NCBI GenBank assembly: GCA_977006965.1
Contig: OZ345357.1
Span: 2,976,001 to 3,040,000, forward strand
DNA length: 64,000 nt
Source: Phymatolithon calcareum
Taxonomy: Eukaryota > Rhodophyta > Florideophyceae > Hapalidiales
Direction: 5' to 3'
Positions 1 through 12,034 of this stretch are shown here, in pieces (within the stretch, counting starts at the first letter, position 1; every line of letters begins with the position of its first letter). The notes under the pieces were generated by a model. That model made no database searches. It was not told the origin of the DNA and was given only the letters and a program-made list of their open reading frames with translations. Made by a program: the position numbers and the translations under genes.

Positions 1-958
1 TTACCATAAAAGGAGAAGTCAGCGATGCTATTCTCTTCGCAAACTAATTGTCAACCAAGCGCCTGGCGGGAACAAAACTAGAACGCTACCGTATCGTTCT
101 TGATCTTTCCACGGATGATTTACTGATCGCGCACGAGGCATTCGGAAAACTGGGGCGCATTTTCAATACTCCTGAAACCTTGGAAAAGTTGGCAAACTTG
201 AACAAGGTGAATGTTAAAGACATTCACGTAAACGCACATGGTTAGCCAATTACTGATTTTACCTTATCAAATCGCATCGAACTCTATAGCTCGCATATAC
301 CTAACATTACGCTCAGGTCCTAATGTTGAAAACTTCCAGATTCATAACAACGCTGCGTTGCCTTACAAACCCAGGAATCAGTCATCGTTCTTTCTAATTC
401 CGGAGACCACCTCGGAGATACAGAAAACACCATCATTCTTCGCCTGTCCGACACCTCTTGTCCTTGATGAGCGTGATAATCAGCAGCATGATGTGGATGC
501 AATTGAGGGGCAAAATGTATGCGTTTGGTTTCATTTTGTTGGTTCTTTTTACTCAAAAGGACTTCACATAAATCCCCGTATGGTACTCGTTAAGAAGAAA
601 TCCACTGATGGTGATATCCCGCTTTCCAAGAAGCTGGAGTTGGAAATATTGATCTAGTCTGTTCTAATGTTTGTGGTAGTGCCCTGAACCGAGATCCAAA
701 CAATTTACAGTTCTGTTATTGAGTAAAAGTTGTAAACACCTGAGCTTGCGAGAAGCCACGCAACGCAAGGAGATAAAATAAATAATGCGAGTTAATCTCT
801 AGATTCGATAAACACAATTTCAATGATTTTGAATCTAGCCTGCACCTTGCGGTTTGAAAACTTGAGGGTGATATTTCCCAAATTAAACGGCTTGCTTCGT
901 CTCTTACCAGAGACAAGGGCATCGATCATCGATCATGAATTAAAAAAACCGAAAGTCT

Positions 959-1010
959 ATTCTGTAACACCTCAGTGTTCTTTCTAATCAACATTGAGGT
1001 GTTACAGAAT
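959..1010. repeat. Inverted repeat, 21-bp arms
   Basis: Left arm 959-979 (core TTCTGTAACACCTCA) and right arm 990-1010 (core TGAGGTGTTACAGAA) are complementary with one mismatch, separated by a 10-base loop. It could be a MITE remnant or foldback; no flanking duplication was recognised. Confidence 0.8.
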
Positions 1011-3349
1011 TCTCTTTTATAGCAGGGGAAATCGCCTTCGGAACGGTTCAGAAGAAGGTTGCACTTCTTCAAACGGTCAACCACCCTATAATCCGATGTG
1101 TCGATCTTAAAGAAGTTTCGTTTGAACAGAATTTAGTATCACTGGACGCTCTAGAGATCTGCAAGTTTCCCTAATCCAGTGAAAAGATGGAAGCGAATAG
1201 ATCTATAGAGTTTGTTACATAATTAGTACCAAAAGTGAAAGAATAGAAATCGGCAGTGAGGATTTGAAGCCAGGTAATAAGTTGCCCAGCCTTTGAATGG
1301 AACTTCTCGAAGATTTTGTGGATACGAATGACCTCATGAGAAGGCTCTTTCTACAGTTCCAATTAACACTAAACTCTCCAAGTCCGGAGTTAATGTAGGC
1401 TGAAATGTGGACATCATAAAGTTTTCTGATTCTGTAGTTCGCCTACCTCGCAGAGAACAACCAGGCACTTCCCCCGTGAAATGAGAGCAAGTAACACCGG
1501 CACGATTCCTTAACGAAATGCCAAAAGCTCTTTCAACTGAACATTTCTGGTCCACGTTCTTCAGTGAGCCTTTCTAGACGATAAAAGAGAGCATAATGGC
1601 CATAGTAATGGCTTAACGTACGAGGAGGAAGACAATGACTCCCAAAATACTGACCAGCACTGGAGAAATAATCCATGAATTATGACGCTGACTGTGATGC
1701 AACACTCCCCCACTGTATCTGATAATACAATATCAAAAACGACGTATGTATGTATGGCGTGGATTATCATATCATATGCCGGAGACCTAGAATTTATCTG
1801 AAAAGCAAAGAAAGACAGTGCAATACAATTTTTCACTTTCACAGGCTTTTGAGTGTGGAAATGCTGTGGTATATATCCGAGGCAGACGATGAGCAGTGAC
1901 GAGACCCGGAAATCAGAGTATTATTCGCAAGTTTTCCTTTTACTGTATTAAATGAGAACCTCTGGACAGCTTCTTGAGCTTCTGGTCGCCCCTAATATCT
2001 ACGAAAACGAATCGTATTGCATTAACATGGAGGTGTTGATTAATTCGGCTTCTAGGTTTTCAGTCTTATTTTTTAGCAATCTGTGAACGAAAACACAGGG
2101 TGAAGCCCTTCAGTCCCCGGGGACTGAATCATTGAAGCTTTACGGTACAATAAAGTCTGGTGGAAGCATAAGGGTGAATATATAACTTGTGCTAATCTTG
2201 TGAATATTAAACTGGGATTTGGTTCTGTTTTAGATATTGTGTTCTATTGACATAATTCCTCACCTTTCTGTCTGGCCTTTTTTACAAATTTGTGCAGAGA
2301 ACTCCATATGTTAGGCTACAATGGATAGATGCTCATATATGAGAGCAAAATACCATATTTAGTACTGAGGGGCAACGATTTTCGTACAAAACGCTTTCAA
2401 TACTCCTTAGAGAAGTAGCAATAAACTGTTCTGAGATTGCTCCTAAGAACACTGCCAGGAGGCGACGCCTTCTTGTCCGTTCTGAAGAGTAAAAAAATAA
2501 AAAGTACTCGTGTTTTCGACTTGGTGACATCAAAGTATCTGATAACTTTACTCCATGTGCCAAACAAGGTCACAGGACCCTCTTCAGGTGAAAACAAACT
2601 CTACCACAGGCAAAATTTCCGTGGTAGTTATAGAACCGGTCATGCCAGGGGCCGCCATGGGAATGGCCGGATATACGTGGTTGAACAATGACAGCTCCGA
2701 TGTGTGACGTTGAATAACAAGGTTTACTTGGTCGTTGATGGATACCCTCACCTTCTGAGGATGGTCGAAGACCATAAATACTAAACAGAGACAACACACT
2801 GGATTCAAGATGACCTAACATGGATAGGTAAGCGGAGACCCAAATGGGAAGGTCAGATTGCTTACCACGCTAACACGGCCCACGATAAGCGACGGAGAAT
2901 GTATATAGTACTGGCCGGTAAATCTTACGGCGACGAGGAACGAGAAAGGACAGTAACACTAACGCGACAAGAACTCGAAGTCGGCGCAAGTACTGTCCGC
3001 AAATGAGGAGCACCTCCGATACAAGCACTTGAGAGAAGTACCGGTGTTGAAAAAGCGGTCAAGGCGTTATACGTATTCGTTCTGCGAGCGCTCCCTTGGC
3101 TTGGCACTACATTCAAACCAGGAAATGTCCATCATTTACAGACCAGTGACGGAGGAGTTCGGCAAACAAGATCCCGCATTCTACAGTAGTCTGTAATGTA
3201 CATCATCCTCGAGACTTAGTCACGAGAGTGTATGTAATTGTGAACGAATATGATACAGAGCGTGCGCACATTAATGTATACAGTGTACGATGCGATTTCG
3301 ACTCCAACCTAACGAAACGTGTTCCAAGTTTTTTGGGTGGAACAAAATT

Positions 3350-3398
3350 TTTCTCATCGGGACGGAATCCGGCGCACGCATCGCGTCCCGATGAGAAA
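3350..3398. repeat. Perfect 15-bp inverted repeat (hairpin)
   Basis: Arms 3350-3364 (TTTCTCATCGGGACG) and 3384-3398 (CGTCCCGATGAGAAA) are perfectly complementary around a 19-base loop. No gene is nearby for which it would act as a terminator, so a foldback or MITE remnant is more likely. Confidence 0.85.
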
Positions 3399-3509
3399 CA
3401 ATCAGCAATTCCACTAGATACTGTAAAGTAATTCATGTTCCACTTTTTCCGACAGAGAGGGAAATGTGAAATTATAGTTTCTCTCATCTGAACAGCACAC
3501 GACGCCCCA

Positions 3510-4140
3510 CTATTCTCTCACCCTGACCATGCACGACCTTGGCAGCCTTCTAAGCAAGTTCTTTGCCGCACCATATTGCGGACCGCATTCATCTGAACAG
3601 TACTTGCTTCCCGCTTGTGCCCTCTTAGGGCATTGCTCCGGAATGGTTCTGGCGCACGTCTTCTCCTCGACTTCTAGTGCACCCTCAACTTTTTCCACAG
3701 GTGGTGCCGCCATTTCGTTGCTAGTAGTAATTTTGCGTGAAACATAGAACCATTTTTAGCACCGCTTTTGGATGAACCACCCACCGACTCGCTGGCGCGA
3801 CACTTTTTAACACTGGTGCCGTTGCGACGTATTTCCATGCTTGCACGCTTTTCTTTTTCAGCGTCACACATGATGTTTTCGAACTTCTTCTCCAATTCGC
3901 GAAGTTTTGTGAGGGGCCATTGTATTCACGACAGTTGGCAGCGACAAGTTGGACATGATTGGCGAGATCAACTGCAGTTTTATAATGATTCCCGCGTTCA
4001 ATTTTTGGCCTTAATTGTGCCAAAGTCCATGGAATTGGCGATGCGATCGAAATCGTTGGCCCAGCCATGCGCAATGGGTCGACTGGTTCTCGAAATGGAT
4101 ATTAATTCTTCTGTTTCGAAATTGTATCTAAAGCTTTCTC
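3510..4140 (-). pseudogene. Bromodomain / CFP1-type zinc-knuckle chromatin protein, frameshifted
   Basis: On the minus strand, successive frames spell a bromodomain C-terminal half: MDFGTIKAK near 4020, then ERGNHYKTAVDLANHVQL and NCREYN, then LEKKFENIM near 3890. These match the helix-B to helix-C signature (PMDxGTI, the acetyl-lysine-binding N of NCxxYN). A lysine/serine-rich linker leads to a cysteine motif ending GSKYCSDECG (about 3590-3650), the zinc motif of CXXC finger protein 1/Spp1-type COMPASS subunits. The frame changes three times, at 4002-4006, 3894-3897 and 3731-3734, each by one base at a short homopolymer, and the frame ends at 3510. A related histone-acetyl/methyl reader function is inferred from the motifs. 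Either it is decayed or the assembly carries indels. The bromodomain N-terminal helices (ZA region) were not recognised upstream. Confidence 0.65.
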
Positions 4141-5460
4141 AGCCTTTTTTCCATACGCGCCTCCCCAGTCTCGTCCAGTCGAGGCTGGGGACAGCAATGA
4201 CCGGATGAGTTGAGGAACTGAACTGCAGGTGAAGGTGCAGATGCACTTTTCCTGCTAACCGCACCGGCCAACGTGCGAGAACCGGGCAGTTTGTCCTCCA
4301 GCTCGCGTACGAAGCGGGCGGTGTTGAGCAGTGGATGATTAAGGTTTTTCACCTGAGCCAAGATAAAATCGCGCTCGAGGGGAATATCCTTCTCGGAATA
4401 GCTTTGCATTTCGCCATACAGCCCCGCAAGCAGAGAAGTAAACGTTCCATACCTTCTTCGAATTGCGCCCAATGGACTGACCGATCCCAGCGGCACGTGC
4501 CCCGCAGCCCAAGGCATTGAAAGGCGGAGCATTCCACTGCACACCAAATTCCATGTTCGACAGGACCGATTTTCTTTTTTCAAAGCTTTCCAAACACCAC
4601 AATCCCGCTCGGATGTCCAAACTCTAAATGCGTCAGTTCCACATACGCTGATCCAGTGCCCCAACGACGCCGACCTTCCCTTCTCGTCCGTCAACTTACG
4701 TTTGTCATAGACTACATGATTCCAATGTTGATGTCAACATTGACCGAAATCGGTCTGCCGAAAGAGTTCATGCGCGACGTGTTCGAGGGCGTCGAAAATC
4801 GTCTCGCAAATTTGAACCCATGGTACACGAGAAATGGCGCCATGATCAAGAAGCACGTTGCAACACTACTTTCAACCCTCAGCAAAGGCTTCTACATGCG
4901 CTTGGACCGAGTTCACCAGCCTTCAACTTCGTTGCCCGGCAAAGGTGCTATGTGCCCATTTCTTGACGGTGCCCTATTACCGCTGGAGTTTAAGTTTTAT
5001 ACGCAACAGTTGCTTCGCGAAGCAGTGCCAATGAGAACTGAAATCGAACTTGTGCCGCTCCGATTCTCTTCCACTGAGTATTCTCTCACCGATTCACACT
5101 GCAGAACCTCTGCGATCCGTCCCAGGATAACAGCATCGAACTCAATGGGGCCTGGTCCATACGGCAAAGGAGCACTACTCCCAGTTGATGTCGACAGTAG
5201 CGCATGCGTTTCAATACACATGCACCGATTCTAGGAGGCTCAGTCTGACATGCAACACCTTGTTCACCGCGGGCAGGGTTGTGGATGGCCACAGTCGCAT
5301 ACGAGTCAGCCTTACCCGAGAAGAAGTTCAAGCTGAGTATGGGCAAGTAACAAGAGGCGGTCGTGGAAGTTTGGCGGAGGCTGCTGCAAGGTTAGGGACC
5401 GAGAACATGCTGCCGGTGGTGAGAAAAGCATAGCCGTTCCGGTCAATGAACCTCAGGTAG
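4128..5460 (-). other. Unassigned open frames upstream of the bromodomain relic
   Basis: The minus-strand frame 4128-4694 is open for 188 codons and lies directly upstream of the bromodomain relic, so it may be its 5' part in another frame. It contains a helical stretch (KNLNHPLLNTARFVRELEDK) but no domain I recognise. The plus-strand frame 4656-5234 (192 codons) is also open; no family was recognised on either strand, so neither is called as a gene. Repeated switching of the best-looking frame suggests a decayed gene continuing to about 5.4 kb. Confidence 0.3.
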
Positions 5461-5901
5461 TGGAGTGCACGGTTAGTTTTGACAACGTGGCTCATTTGCG
5501 GCGCGAATTAAGGCCTCATGCATGACTTCCGGAAATGACTACTCGCGCGTTCGAAGCTTGGCGAGGCATTTGGCATTGCGTGCCACCAGCATGATGAGTT
5601 CCGGTGCTGTCGAAAGGGTTGACGCAGGCTTGTATTATTTATTGAATTGGCGCAGAATAATCCGGCACAGGAGACTGAGGAGCGTACGACATATACAACA
5701 GTCCGACAGAATTTGTAATTTCGTAGTGCGCCCAATATGTGGAACCGCTTCACTGAACGTATCGTTCTACGGTGTCAAACTGCTGTAGTGCTATGCTTGA
5801 GTTGAAAATCGTTCTAGCGTTCGAACCGTTCACGGATGACAGGAGACAAACGGCATTTTTACGCATAGGTCGATGCGAAACGGAGGTGCTGCGGTCCGTA
5901 C

Positions 5902-8824
5902 TTATGCATCTTTCACCATTAAATGACATATAGTGACTGCCCCGCTCTGCAGTCCACCGACAAAAACCTTGCTTTCTTCACTGTATTGCCAGGAGGATTC
6001 ACAAGCGAACAGGAAATTCCAAAACAGAGTGTCTTCTGCGGGTACGTTCGCGTAAACCGAGAAATTGCGGCCGTATGCTTCTGCCGTATATGTGGGGAAA
6101 GAATGGGGCCATACATGCGGCATTTGCTGTCCACAATTCCGAACAATCACCTCTGCTTCCGTGTCCGTCACTTCATATTTAGTGTCCACGCCATGCTCGC
6201 TCGACGTTTCACCTTTACAATCATCCGATCCTTGGCGCGAGTTCCGAACAAAATTTCGCTTGTCTCAATTGCAAATGATGACAACGCCATCACGGCCTCG
6301 GGACACAACGTGAGACCCGTCACCGCTTTCAGATGCCGCCTCAACATCCGTCTTGTGCTCTTCCAATGCATCTTCAATTTGCATTCCTGATTCGACGTCG
6401 CAGATGCGAACAGTTTTGTCCACCGATCCCGAAACGATCCGTTGACCATCCGAGCTGAACAAAACACCGCAACTTTGTGACCTTGAAGAAAGTTCCCAAT
6501 TTGAGTAAACATCTCTGCATCCCTCAGGCGAAGAGTTCTGTCACGAGAACCGGAGACCACCTGTCGCCCATCATCACTGAACGAAACGGAATGCACTTCA
6601 TCAGTTTGCCCTTCCATTGAGCTACCAATCTGATTGCCCGTGCACGAGTCCCATAAACGTACCGTTCCATCTTCCGACACAGACGCAACTCGAAAACCAT
6701 CGCGGCTTAATGAAACGGCCCACACCCGTGCGGAATGTCCACATTCAAACTCAGTTGCTTTCGCTTCCACGCGTGTGTCCCAAATGCAAACAATACAATC
6801 AAAAGTCCCGGAAATTATTTTTCCCAGTTAGGAGTAAACGCAGCTCTTGTTTCGTAGCCGTGCACACTTGCGGATGACCACGAATTTCTCCCATTGTTGG
6901 CGTCCCACAATCGAACAGTGCCATGATGGGATACTGATGCAATTTGACTTCCATCAGGACTGAATCTAGCACAATTCACCCAAACCGTGTATCCTTCAAA
7001 CGGCTGACCGATACTCGTCCATGCTCCGTTGTGCCACACACGAATTGTATTGTCATCTGATCCCGTCACCAACCGTTGGCCCGTCCCACTGAATGCAACA
7101 GAAATTACGCAATCCCCGTACGCGTCAGCATCTTTGAATATAGAGCTCCCTGTGCAACTGTCCAAAACTTTCAGTGTTCTATCAATCAGACCTATTGCAA
7201 TCGATTGGTCATCATTCGAAACAGCGACACAATCGACACTCCACTGCTGCAGGACTTCTCGAATCTGTGCAGCGATGCTCGCCTCCCAAATCATCAGCGT
7301 ACGATCCTCAGTGCACGGAAGTATCTTCTCACCATCGCTACTCACAGCAACGCCCCATACTCGCTCGCTGTGCCCTTCGAAAACGCGCACTGGCAACTCA
7401 GTTGTTGCCCATTCTCAGACTGCGATCGATTTGTCATCCGACCCATTGACGATTGTTTTGAATGCAGCAGGAAACGATAAGCATCTTACCGTCTGTGTCT
7501 TTGCAGCCGCTTCAATATGTCACCTGTCGACGCATCTACGACTACAAAATCACTTCCTGCTCTTGATGCGACAAAACTTCCACACGGAGGGTAATCAACT
7601 ATCCAGCACTTTCCTCTCACGGGGATCTCCATGATCTTCGCGCTGTGCAAATCTAGAAAAAACGCGTTCACGGGTTGCAAATACGACTTTCGTGTGTACG
7701 ATTCGACGATTTTCAATTACGCGCCTACAACCGCATTCTCCGTCCTTATGTTGAACAACCGTCCGCACACTTGGAACAGAAACAGTCGCTGTCCTTCCGT
7801 TACTCATCCCCTCGATAATTGTATCGCTTTCCAAAGCAATTCGAAGCTCTGTCTCACTCTTTGTGGAATAAGTTCGTCCTCAAGCGTCAGCAGAAAGTCA
7901 AAGGCTGCTTTCAGTGCCAACATCTCACTGATATCACCACGTGCATAAGTCGAACGCGCATTCAACGTAAGAATGCCAAGCTCCATCATCAAATCTGCAG
8001 ACAAGAGGAGTCAGCCAAGTTCCACAAAAATAAATCCGTCCTCTCCGACGGACCACCATGGTCTCGATACCTGTGCCAACAACGTTCACTCAAATGAATC
8101 ACCTTGATCTCCAATCAACAAATCTTCAAATATGTCCAGCTTCGATGACAGATATCAATTCAGAAGCTGTGTATGACATATCGAACTTGTCTTCATCCTT
8201 TCCCCCTGTCGTTTACAAAACTTCAATTGTAGATCGTGCAGCAGAAGACCACCTTCTTTCGCCCGACCTTCTCCATCTTCCCGAAAAGTGAGCTTGCGAA
8301 GACTCAACCCGTTGAGAAGGCGCACGACTGCCAAACAAAACACCTTTGTCGATGTTCCACATTCGGCTCAAGACTGAAATGGGCATCCAAGTCTGGTTTC
8401 GCAGCACGCCAAGACTTGTGTACAGATCGGCGATCGTGTGGTCCACCACAACACCATGCGTTCTCTGCAGCTTTACAAATCTAGCTTCCAAGATCTTAAG
8501 GCTGAGGGCGAGTTCTACGTTCAAGCTCCGGCCCCCTGGGCCTTGCTCTTCCCCAAATTCAATGCTATACTTCTCCAGCATTGAAGCATATTCGCCACAT
8601 GCACCTTCAAAATCTCCATGTTCACTTGCGAGGAAAACAACTGCGCTTCCTGCAACTTGCAACGCTATCGGCAACCCGCTGCAACTCTTTAGGATCATCA
8701 CAAGACTCTTTCTCACGTTCCCGGTGATTTCTGCAAGCCCATACTTCGCAGCATCTTGTTTCGCGTGCGTCATAAACATCCTCACAGACACGTACACTAG
8801 TGCATCCGCTGCTAACAGCAACGC
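5902..8824 (-). pseudogene. NB-ARC-WD40 (NLR/APAF1-like) gene, copy A, 3' module
   Basis: Reading leftward from 8824: the end of an NB-ARC ATPase (LKSCSGLPIALQVAG, the GLPLAL motif, near 8680), a helical/winged-helix-like stretch (8600-7800), then WD40 blades. Blades visible include GHSERVWGVAVSSDGEKI (about 7390), a TGSDDNTIRVW blade (about 7060), FSPDGSQIASVSHHGTVRLW (about 6940), ASVSEDGTVRLWDS (about 6670), VVSGSRDRTLRLRD (about 6540) and SGSVDKTVRICD (about 6420). That gives roughly seven repeats. Proteins of this build are STAND-class sensors that assemble on ligand binding. The P-loop (Walker A) part is absent. At least five frame changes and several stops separate the fragments, so it is a pseudogene unless many introns are missed. 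It pairs with copy B at 17047-20690. Confidence 0.75.
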
Positions 8825-9712
8825 CCGTTACCCCCTTACTGTGCCCTTCGAGAACACGCACTGGCGACTCAAATGTCTCCCATTCTCAGATTTTGATCGA
8901 TCCATCATCCGACCCTGAGACAATTGTTCTTGACGAAGCAGAAAATGAAACGCACAATACAAGGTCAGAATGTACTTTCAGCCGCTTCAATATGTCACAT
9001 GTCGACGAATCTGCGACTACAACATCACTGTCTGCGCCTGATGCGCGTGATGCGACAAAACGTCAACATGAAGAACAATCAACTGCATCGCAATACCCTC
9101 CCACGGACATCTCTATGATCTGCGCGCTTTGCGAACCTTGGAAAAACACATTCACGAATCGAAAATTCGTCTTTCGTGTGTGCCGTTCCACGCTTTTCAA
9201 GTACGCTTCTACAATTGAGTTCTCCGTTCTTATGTTGAACAGTCGTCCGCACACTGAGAACAGAAACGGTCACTGCCCTTCCGTTACTCTTCCCCACGAC
9301 AATTGTATCCCTTTCTAAAGCAATTCGAAGCTCTGTCGGATTATTTGTGGAATAATTCATCCGTAAGTGTCAGCGAACAATCAAACTCCGATTTCAGTGC
9401 CATCATTCTACCGATCTTACCACGTGCATGTGTCCAACGCCCATCCAACAAAAGACCACCAAGCTCCGTAATGGAATTTGCAGACACCAGATGTCTGCAA
9501 AGTTACTCATGGATATATCTTCCTCTCCAACAGACCACCACGCTCTCGGAATCTTAGTCAACAACATTCGCTCAAATGAATCATATTAATCTGCAACCAA
9601 CGATTCTCCACACGTGCTAAGTTCCGGTCCCAGAAATCCGTTCAGAAGCTATGTGTACCATACTGACATTGTCTTCATGGCTCCGACTGTCGTTTACAAA
9701 ACTCCAATTACA
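8825..9712 (-). pseudogene. Truncated NB-ARC-WD40 module A1 (C-terminal half)
   Basis: This second, upstream module repeats the post-NB-ARC part of the same gene. The helical segment (9480-9250) is followed by the domain containing CGRLFNIRTEN and YCDAVDCSSC (9254-9070) and the first WD40 blade (PVRVLEGHSKG near 8840). At about 8820 the WD40 blade stops and the next base run is the NB-ARC segment of the downstream module. Two tandem NLR genes therefore appear joined by a deletion or unequal crossover. Stops and frame changes are frequent. Its far end loses similarity at about 9712, beyond which transposon-like repeats start. Confidence 0.6.
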
Positions 9713-9951
9713 AATGGAAACTGCTATCAGCAGTTTCCACCCTAGTTTCTAAAGATTAATCCACTTTATTGGTACTAGAACCAGAACCAGGAGAGTATGA
9801 TTCCTTATGTTAGAAGTTCGAACTCAGAACTGGTTTTTATAATATGAGTTTCGAACACCATTTAATTAACATCTGTCGGTTAAATTTAGAACACAATTTT
9901 TTAAAAAACATTTCACAAAATTTAACTTGAAAAACTAAAGTTATGGTACTG

Positions 9952-11426
9952 CGCGAGCGAGCGAGCCCACCAATATGGTATTATACGCGATGCGAAAAGT
10001 TACGGAACTCGGTGTCCTTGCCATTCATTGGTGCACATAAGTTGCACTAATAGGATAGAATTCAAATCCGTACATTTTACTGGTGCATCGTTCACGCACT
10101 CATTGGAGGAAAATCTTTTTCGGTAACCTGATTGGCACGTTAAGAGGGATTAAAATTTGAAGATTTTTTGAAATAAAATATCTGGTAAAATCATCCTTGA
10201 AACACGAGTTTGTCAGTTTTTCCCATGTACCTTACACAAATTCCGAAGGATGGTGTCGTTTTGTAAAAACATACTTTTAAAAATCACGGACGGACTTACG
10301 TAAGTCTGTCCGTGCATTTCTATCCACCAACTATGTTTAATATCATACAACAACACGTGGTGTGCACGTAGTGGAGGAAGAGGTGGATCAAGTGTTCCAG
10401 CTTTTACTGTATGGAATTCCTCAACTTCAATGACCCCGTCAGATACACAGTGCAGGGGAGAGGGAGTATCCCGCTGCCATCGGGGAGCTATGTAATATCT
10501 GGTTGAGAGGGATGTGGGCACACCCGAGAGAGCGAAATTGAACTCTTAGGACCAACTAACACTTTTACAGCTACTATAGCTTCTGGGAGATGTGGTATAC
10601 TTGTGCGGCGGTCGAAACAGACCCATCCCAAAGCGAGGGCAATCAGCCAGAAGAAGTACTAAGATGGGCTAAGATGGGCAAATTGAATGCAGGCCTCTTT
10701 CGTCTATGTCGGATAAGCTCGAAAAATGCTCACACGTGCACTTGTGCTCTAGAGAAGCTAGCGGAAGGATCAAATCTGTAAACACATCAGAGGCAATTTT
10801 TCAAAATGAACAAACTGTAAAGATAGGCCATGTCTAGCCATCCCTGCTCGTACTGCTCATACTCGCTTCCACTCAAATTTTGGACCACAGGGGCAGTGGT
10901 TCGTCCTAGGGCTAAATATATTGCTTTCAACACTAGCTTTGAGTATCACTGCCAGCTGGAATATCATAGCTAAAATTAAGAGAAAAACTCATCCGTATGA
11001 TAAATTTGGTGAATAATGCATTTTCGCTGATTTGGGGTCATGAAGGACGATCTTTAAATTCGATTAAGTTTTCGGTGAAAAATACATTTTGGTCAATATC
11101 TCGGAACCCTTTTGTCCAATTTGACCAGAGACACGCGCGATGAATTTTAGGGTTTTGAGGTCCGACCACTTTAGTGAGCGTAATTTGGCATGATTTTGTG
11201 CCCGGGTCCGGTTTTTTGTATGATATTGTGCATCCACACACATATAGCACATGGTGTCAGCTTTCTTCTTCATATTAGCGTAAGTCCGCTCTATGCAGTT
11301 TATATGCTCCTTGTGCTCCTTGGTCGAGGCTCATGATGAGCCTGGACCACAAGAGAGGAGAATTAACATCGATAGGACCAAATGGGGACTATACATTTAT
11401 CTGGACCACAGGGGCAATGGTCCGTC
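9952..11426. repeat. Long direct repeat, copy A (near-identical to 21826-23286)
   Basis: From GTTATGGTACTGCGCGAGCG onward this stretch aligns base-for-base with 21826-23286 with only scattered differences and small indels (by eye well above 95%). The neighbouring NLR modules differ far more. It contains the 30-bp palindrome 10285-10314 and two inverted copies of the GGTCCAGACTCATCATGAGCC family repeat (about 10864-10940 and 11326-11460). No protein was recognised; the open minus-strand frame 10213-10521 is also conserved in the other copy (22098-22406) and could be non-coding. Confidence 0.85.
10285..10314. repeat. 30-bp near-perfect palindrome, copy 1 of 3
   Basis: CACGGACGGACTTAC / GTAAGTCTGTCCGTG forms a palindrome with one mismatched pair. 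Copies occur at 14930-14959 and 22170-22199, each preceded by an A/T-rich tract and AGGATGRTGTCGTTTTGTA. It is probably a structural end or internal hairpin of one transposon family. Confidence 0.85.
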
Positions 11427-11429
11427 CTG

Positions 11430-12034
11430 GGGCTAAATACATTACTATAAACACTACCATTGAGTAACAAGTAGTGGAAAAGAGTAAAATACGTTTCCAT
11501 GCACAAAGGTCAAGGTAGTGAGCTTTGCGTCACCGGTGGTAGGTGAGGATTTACGCGGTTCCGCGGCCGGTCGAAGGTCGAGAATTAGTGTTCTATCTTC
11601 TGTGCACATATCCTGAATCTGGATTCGGAGCTGAATGTTTTTTCCTCGACATCTCAAAAAAAATCCTCAAATAATTTTGATATCACTGCATGATGTTGGT
11701 AGTGTAACTAGTAGGAAACATCAACGGCTGAACTTTACGATATATGGTTCTACTACAATGAAGAAGGGTCAAAGCTCACTGGTGGAACCATAGCCTGAAA
11801 ATGATTTCCCCAGCGAAACAGTATAGGAATACGAAAGAGAACTGCGGGCTGCTCAATTGAAAGATTTGGATATGGGCTATAAACTGGACCAATACATAAA
11901 CTCCCAATCTTTGACTCTAAAGACCCTCTTTGGAGTTTCGGTTGCGATATTCGAGAATAGTAGGTCACAATATCTTGGTTGAGAACAAGTGAAAGCAAAT
12001 TTAGTTCTTCTCCAATATCTCCGGCCCAAAGACA
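11430..12034. other. Repeat-derived spacer, no gene seen
   Basis: Between the long direct repeat and the OTU/helicase relic I see only short frames and the continuation of the GGTCCAG-family repeat to about 11460. Confidence 0.5.

Larger units (their letters stand above)
1..3480. other. Left-edge region without a confident gene
   Basis: No gene recognised. A non-ATG reading frame at 48-245 (plus strand) is protein-like, with an in-frame stop immediately upstream, and is followed by another open frame at 238-657; they could be eroded exons. The rest has only short frames on both strands. Visible structures are an inverted repeat at 959-1010, a 20-bp perfect palindrome at 2109-2128 (centre CCCCGGGG) and a hairpin at 3350-3398. 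The many stops and small inverted repeats match the other transposon-rich parts of the window. Confidence 0.6.

Noticed and set aside
7029-7634. Long plus-strand open frame (201 codons) and neighbours at 8346-9318 and 20080-20877
   Set aside because: They lie exactly opposite NB-ARC-WD40 coding blocks and show no domain; antisense shadows.
10213-10521. Minus-strand frame conserved in both long repeats (also 22098-22406)
   Set aside because: Conservation is explained by overall near-identity of the repeats; composition is not protein-like and it spans the palindrome.
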